Source: an uncultured Mycoplasmatota bacterium (GTDB lineage: Bacteria; Bacillota_I; Bacilli_A; RF39; UBA660). From it: DNA of 29,954 bases. The notes beneath the pieces were generated by a model. The model saw only the letters and a list, made by a program, of their open reading frames with translations. It was not told the origin of the DNA and did no database searches. This document shows positions 29,669 to 29,954 of the stretch, piece after piece. Within the stretch, counting starts at the first letter, position 1. Every line of letters begins with the position of its first letter. A program made the translations under genes and the position numbers. The DNA lies in NCBI GenBank assembly GCA_900546715.1, contig UREA01000017.1:1-29954 (forward strand), given 5' to 3'.

Positions 29669-29954
29669 ATGAAACTTAAAAAATATATAACTTCTATAGT
29701 TATGATGACATTATCACTAGCTTTAACTGTAGGATGTTCAAGCAGTGAAAATAATGATATACAAACTAGTGAAGTAAAACAAGGTGAAGAAGTTGTAGTT
29801 GCAACTTCAGTAGCGGTTACAGAAATATTAGATAAATTAGGTGTAAAAGTCCGCTCCATCGAAGTGAATGTATTACAGCGGTGTGCAGCCCATTTAGCAT
29901 CCAAAACAGATCTTATGGAGTCTGTCGAATTAGGAAAAAAAGCCGTTGCACTCT
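29669..29954 (+). CDS. Heme-binding ABC lipoprotein (5' part) fused to foreign sequence
   Basis: The ATG follows AGGAGAG by 6 bases. The protein has a signal peptide and lipobox ending in Cys23 (LALTVGCSSS), then the binding-protein start EEVVVATSVAVTEILDKLGVKV, which closely resembles the N-terminus of heme/iron ABC substrate-binding lipoproteins of the IsdE kind. From about 29848 the text changes to RSIEVNVLQRCAAHLASK, which matches 6-phosphofructokinase of the PPi/clostridial type instead. The frame is open to the window edge. The first 60 codons are confident; the fusion is treated as an artefact or a recombination scar. Confidence 0.7.
   Translation, partial: MKLKKYITSIVMMTLSLALTVGCSSSENNDIQTSEVKQGEEVVVATSVAVTEILDKLGVKVRSIEVNVLQRCAAHLASKTDLMESVELGKKAVAL
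29849..29954 (+). pseudogene. Phosphofructokinase-like fragment in frame with the lipoprotein
   Basis: Roughly 35 codons reading VRSIEVNVLQRCAAHLASKT then DLMESVELGKKAVAL. This is the C-terminal signature of clostridial-type 6-phosphofructokinase (RAIEFN/RSIELN-LQR-AAH-AS-TD). The DNA is visibly richer in G and C than the neighbouring 2 kb. Such a join inside a secreted lipoprotein has no biological sense that I can see. Confidence 0.6.

Noticed and set aside
29614..29904. 96-codon minus-strand frame at the right edge
   Set aside because: It is the reverse of the lipoprotein and sortase coding sequence and starts inside the foreign segment; it has no ribosome site of note.
1..29954. CRISPR arrays, tRNA genes, rRNA genes and insertion sequences
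   Set aside because: I saw no regularly spaced repeats, no tRNA or rRNA signatures and no transposase or integrase coding sequence in the window.

Overview
The window is a very AT-rich chromosomal segment of a low-GC, spore-forming Firmicute using the standard code (TGA is a real stop, for example in yabG). The left 26.7 kb lies almost wholly on the minus strand and is a compacted version of the origin-proximal region of Bacillus-type chromosomes. In transcription order it reads SRP RNA, tadA, dnaX, ebfC, recR, bofA, holB, ricT, trmN6-like, pth, mfd, spoVT, dut, metS, tatD, a 3D-domain gene, ksgA, a membrane protein, yabG, veg, spoVG, and at the left edge yabP. Sporulation genes (yabP, yabG, spoVG, bofA, spoVT) and two tandem Spo0A-box sites argue for an organism that sporulates or did so recently. 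The lineage looks like an uncultured gut Bacilli/Erysipelotrichia-like or clostridial bacterium, but the sequence alone does not settle this.

Region by region: 1-4.4 kb holds the start of yabP, an unknown 156-residue protein behind tandem 0A boxes, a methyltransferase, a CoA-transferase and an acyltransferase-3 membrane protein. 4.4-7.7 kb holds spoVG, veg, yabG, a small membrane protein, ksgA and a 3D-domain protein. 7.8-13.3 kb is an accessory island between the 3D gene and tatD, with three related secreted or anchored surface proteins and four small HTH regulators, three of them tandem paralogues. 13.4-16.5 kb is a tatD-metS-dut operon behind a methionine T-box. 16.5-16.86 kb holds an unusual plus-strand unit: tandem 0A boxes, a structured leader, a 27-residue hydrophobic peptide and a probable convergent antisense RNA. 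16.86-26.76 kb is the DNA replication, repair and translation quality-control operon.

26.76-27.9 kb has no genes. It carries three perfect parS sites, a degenerate fourth, DnaA-box-like words beside two of them, and seven copies of a GGGAAAT word in a partly duplicated block. Transcription switches from minus to plus across it, so it is a strong candidate for the origin-proximal partition locus. To its right are an ECF sigma factor with an odd C-terminus and a heme-acquisition operon (NEAT protein, sortase, heme-binding lipoprotein) behind a promoter with an inverted-repeat operator. The lipoprotein gene is fused in frame, about 100 bases from the window end, to sequence that reads as phosphofructokinase. 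This is best explained as an assembly chimera or a recombination scar.
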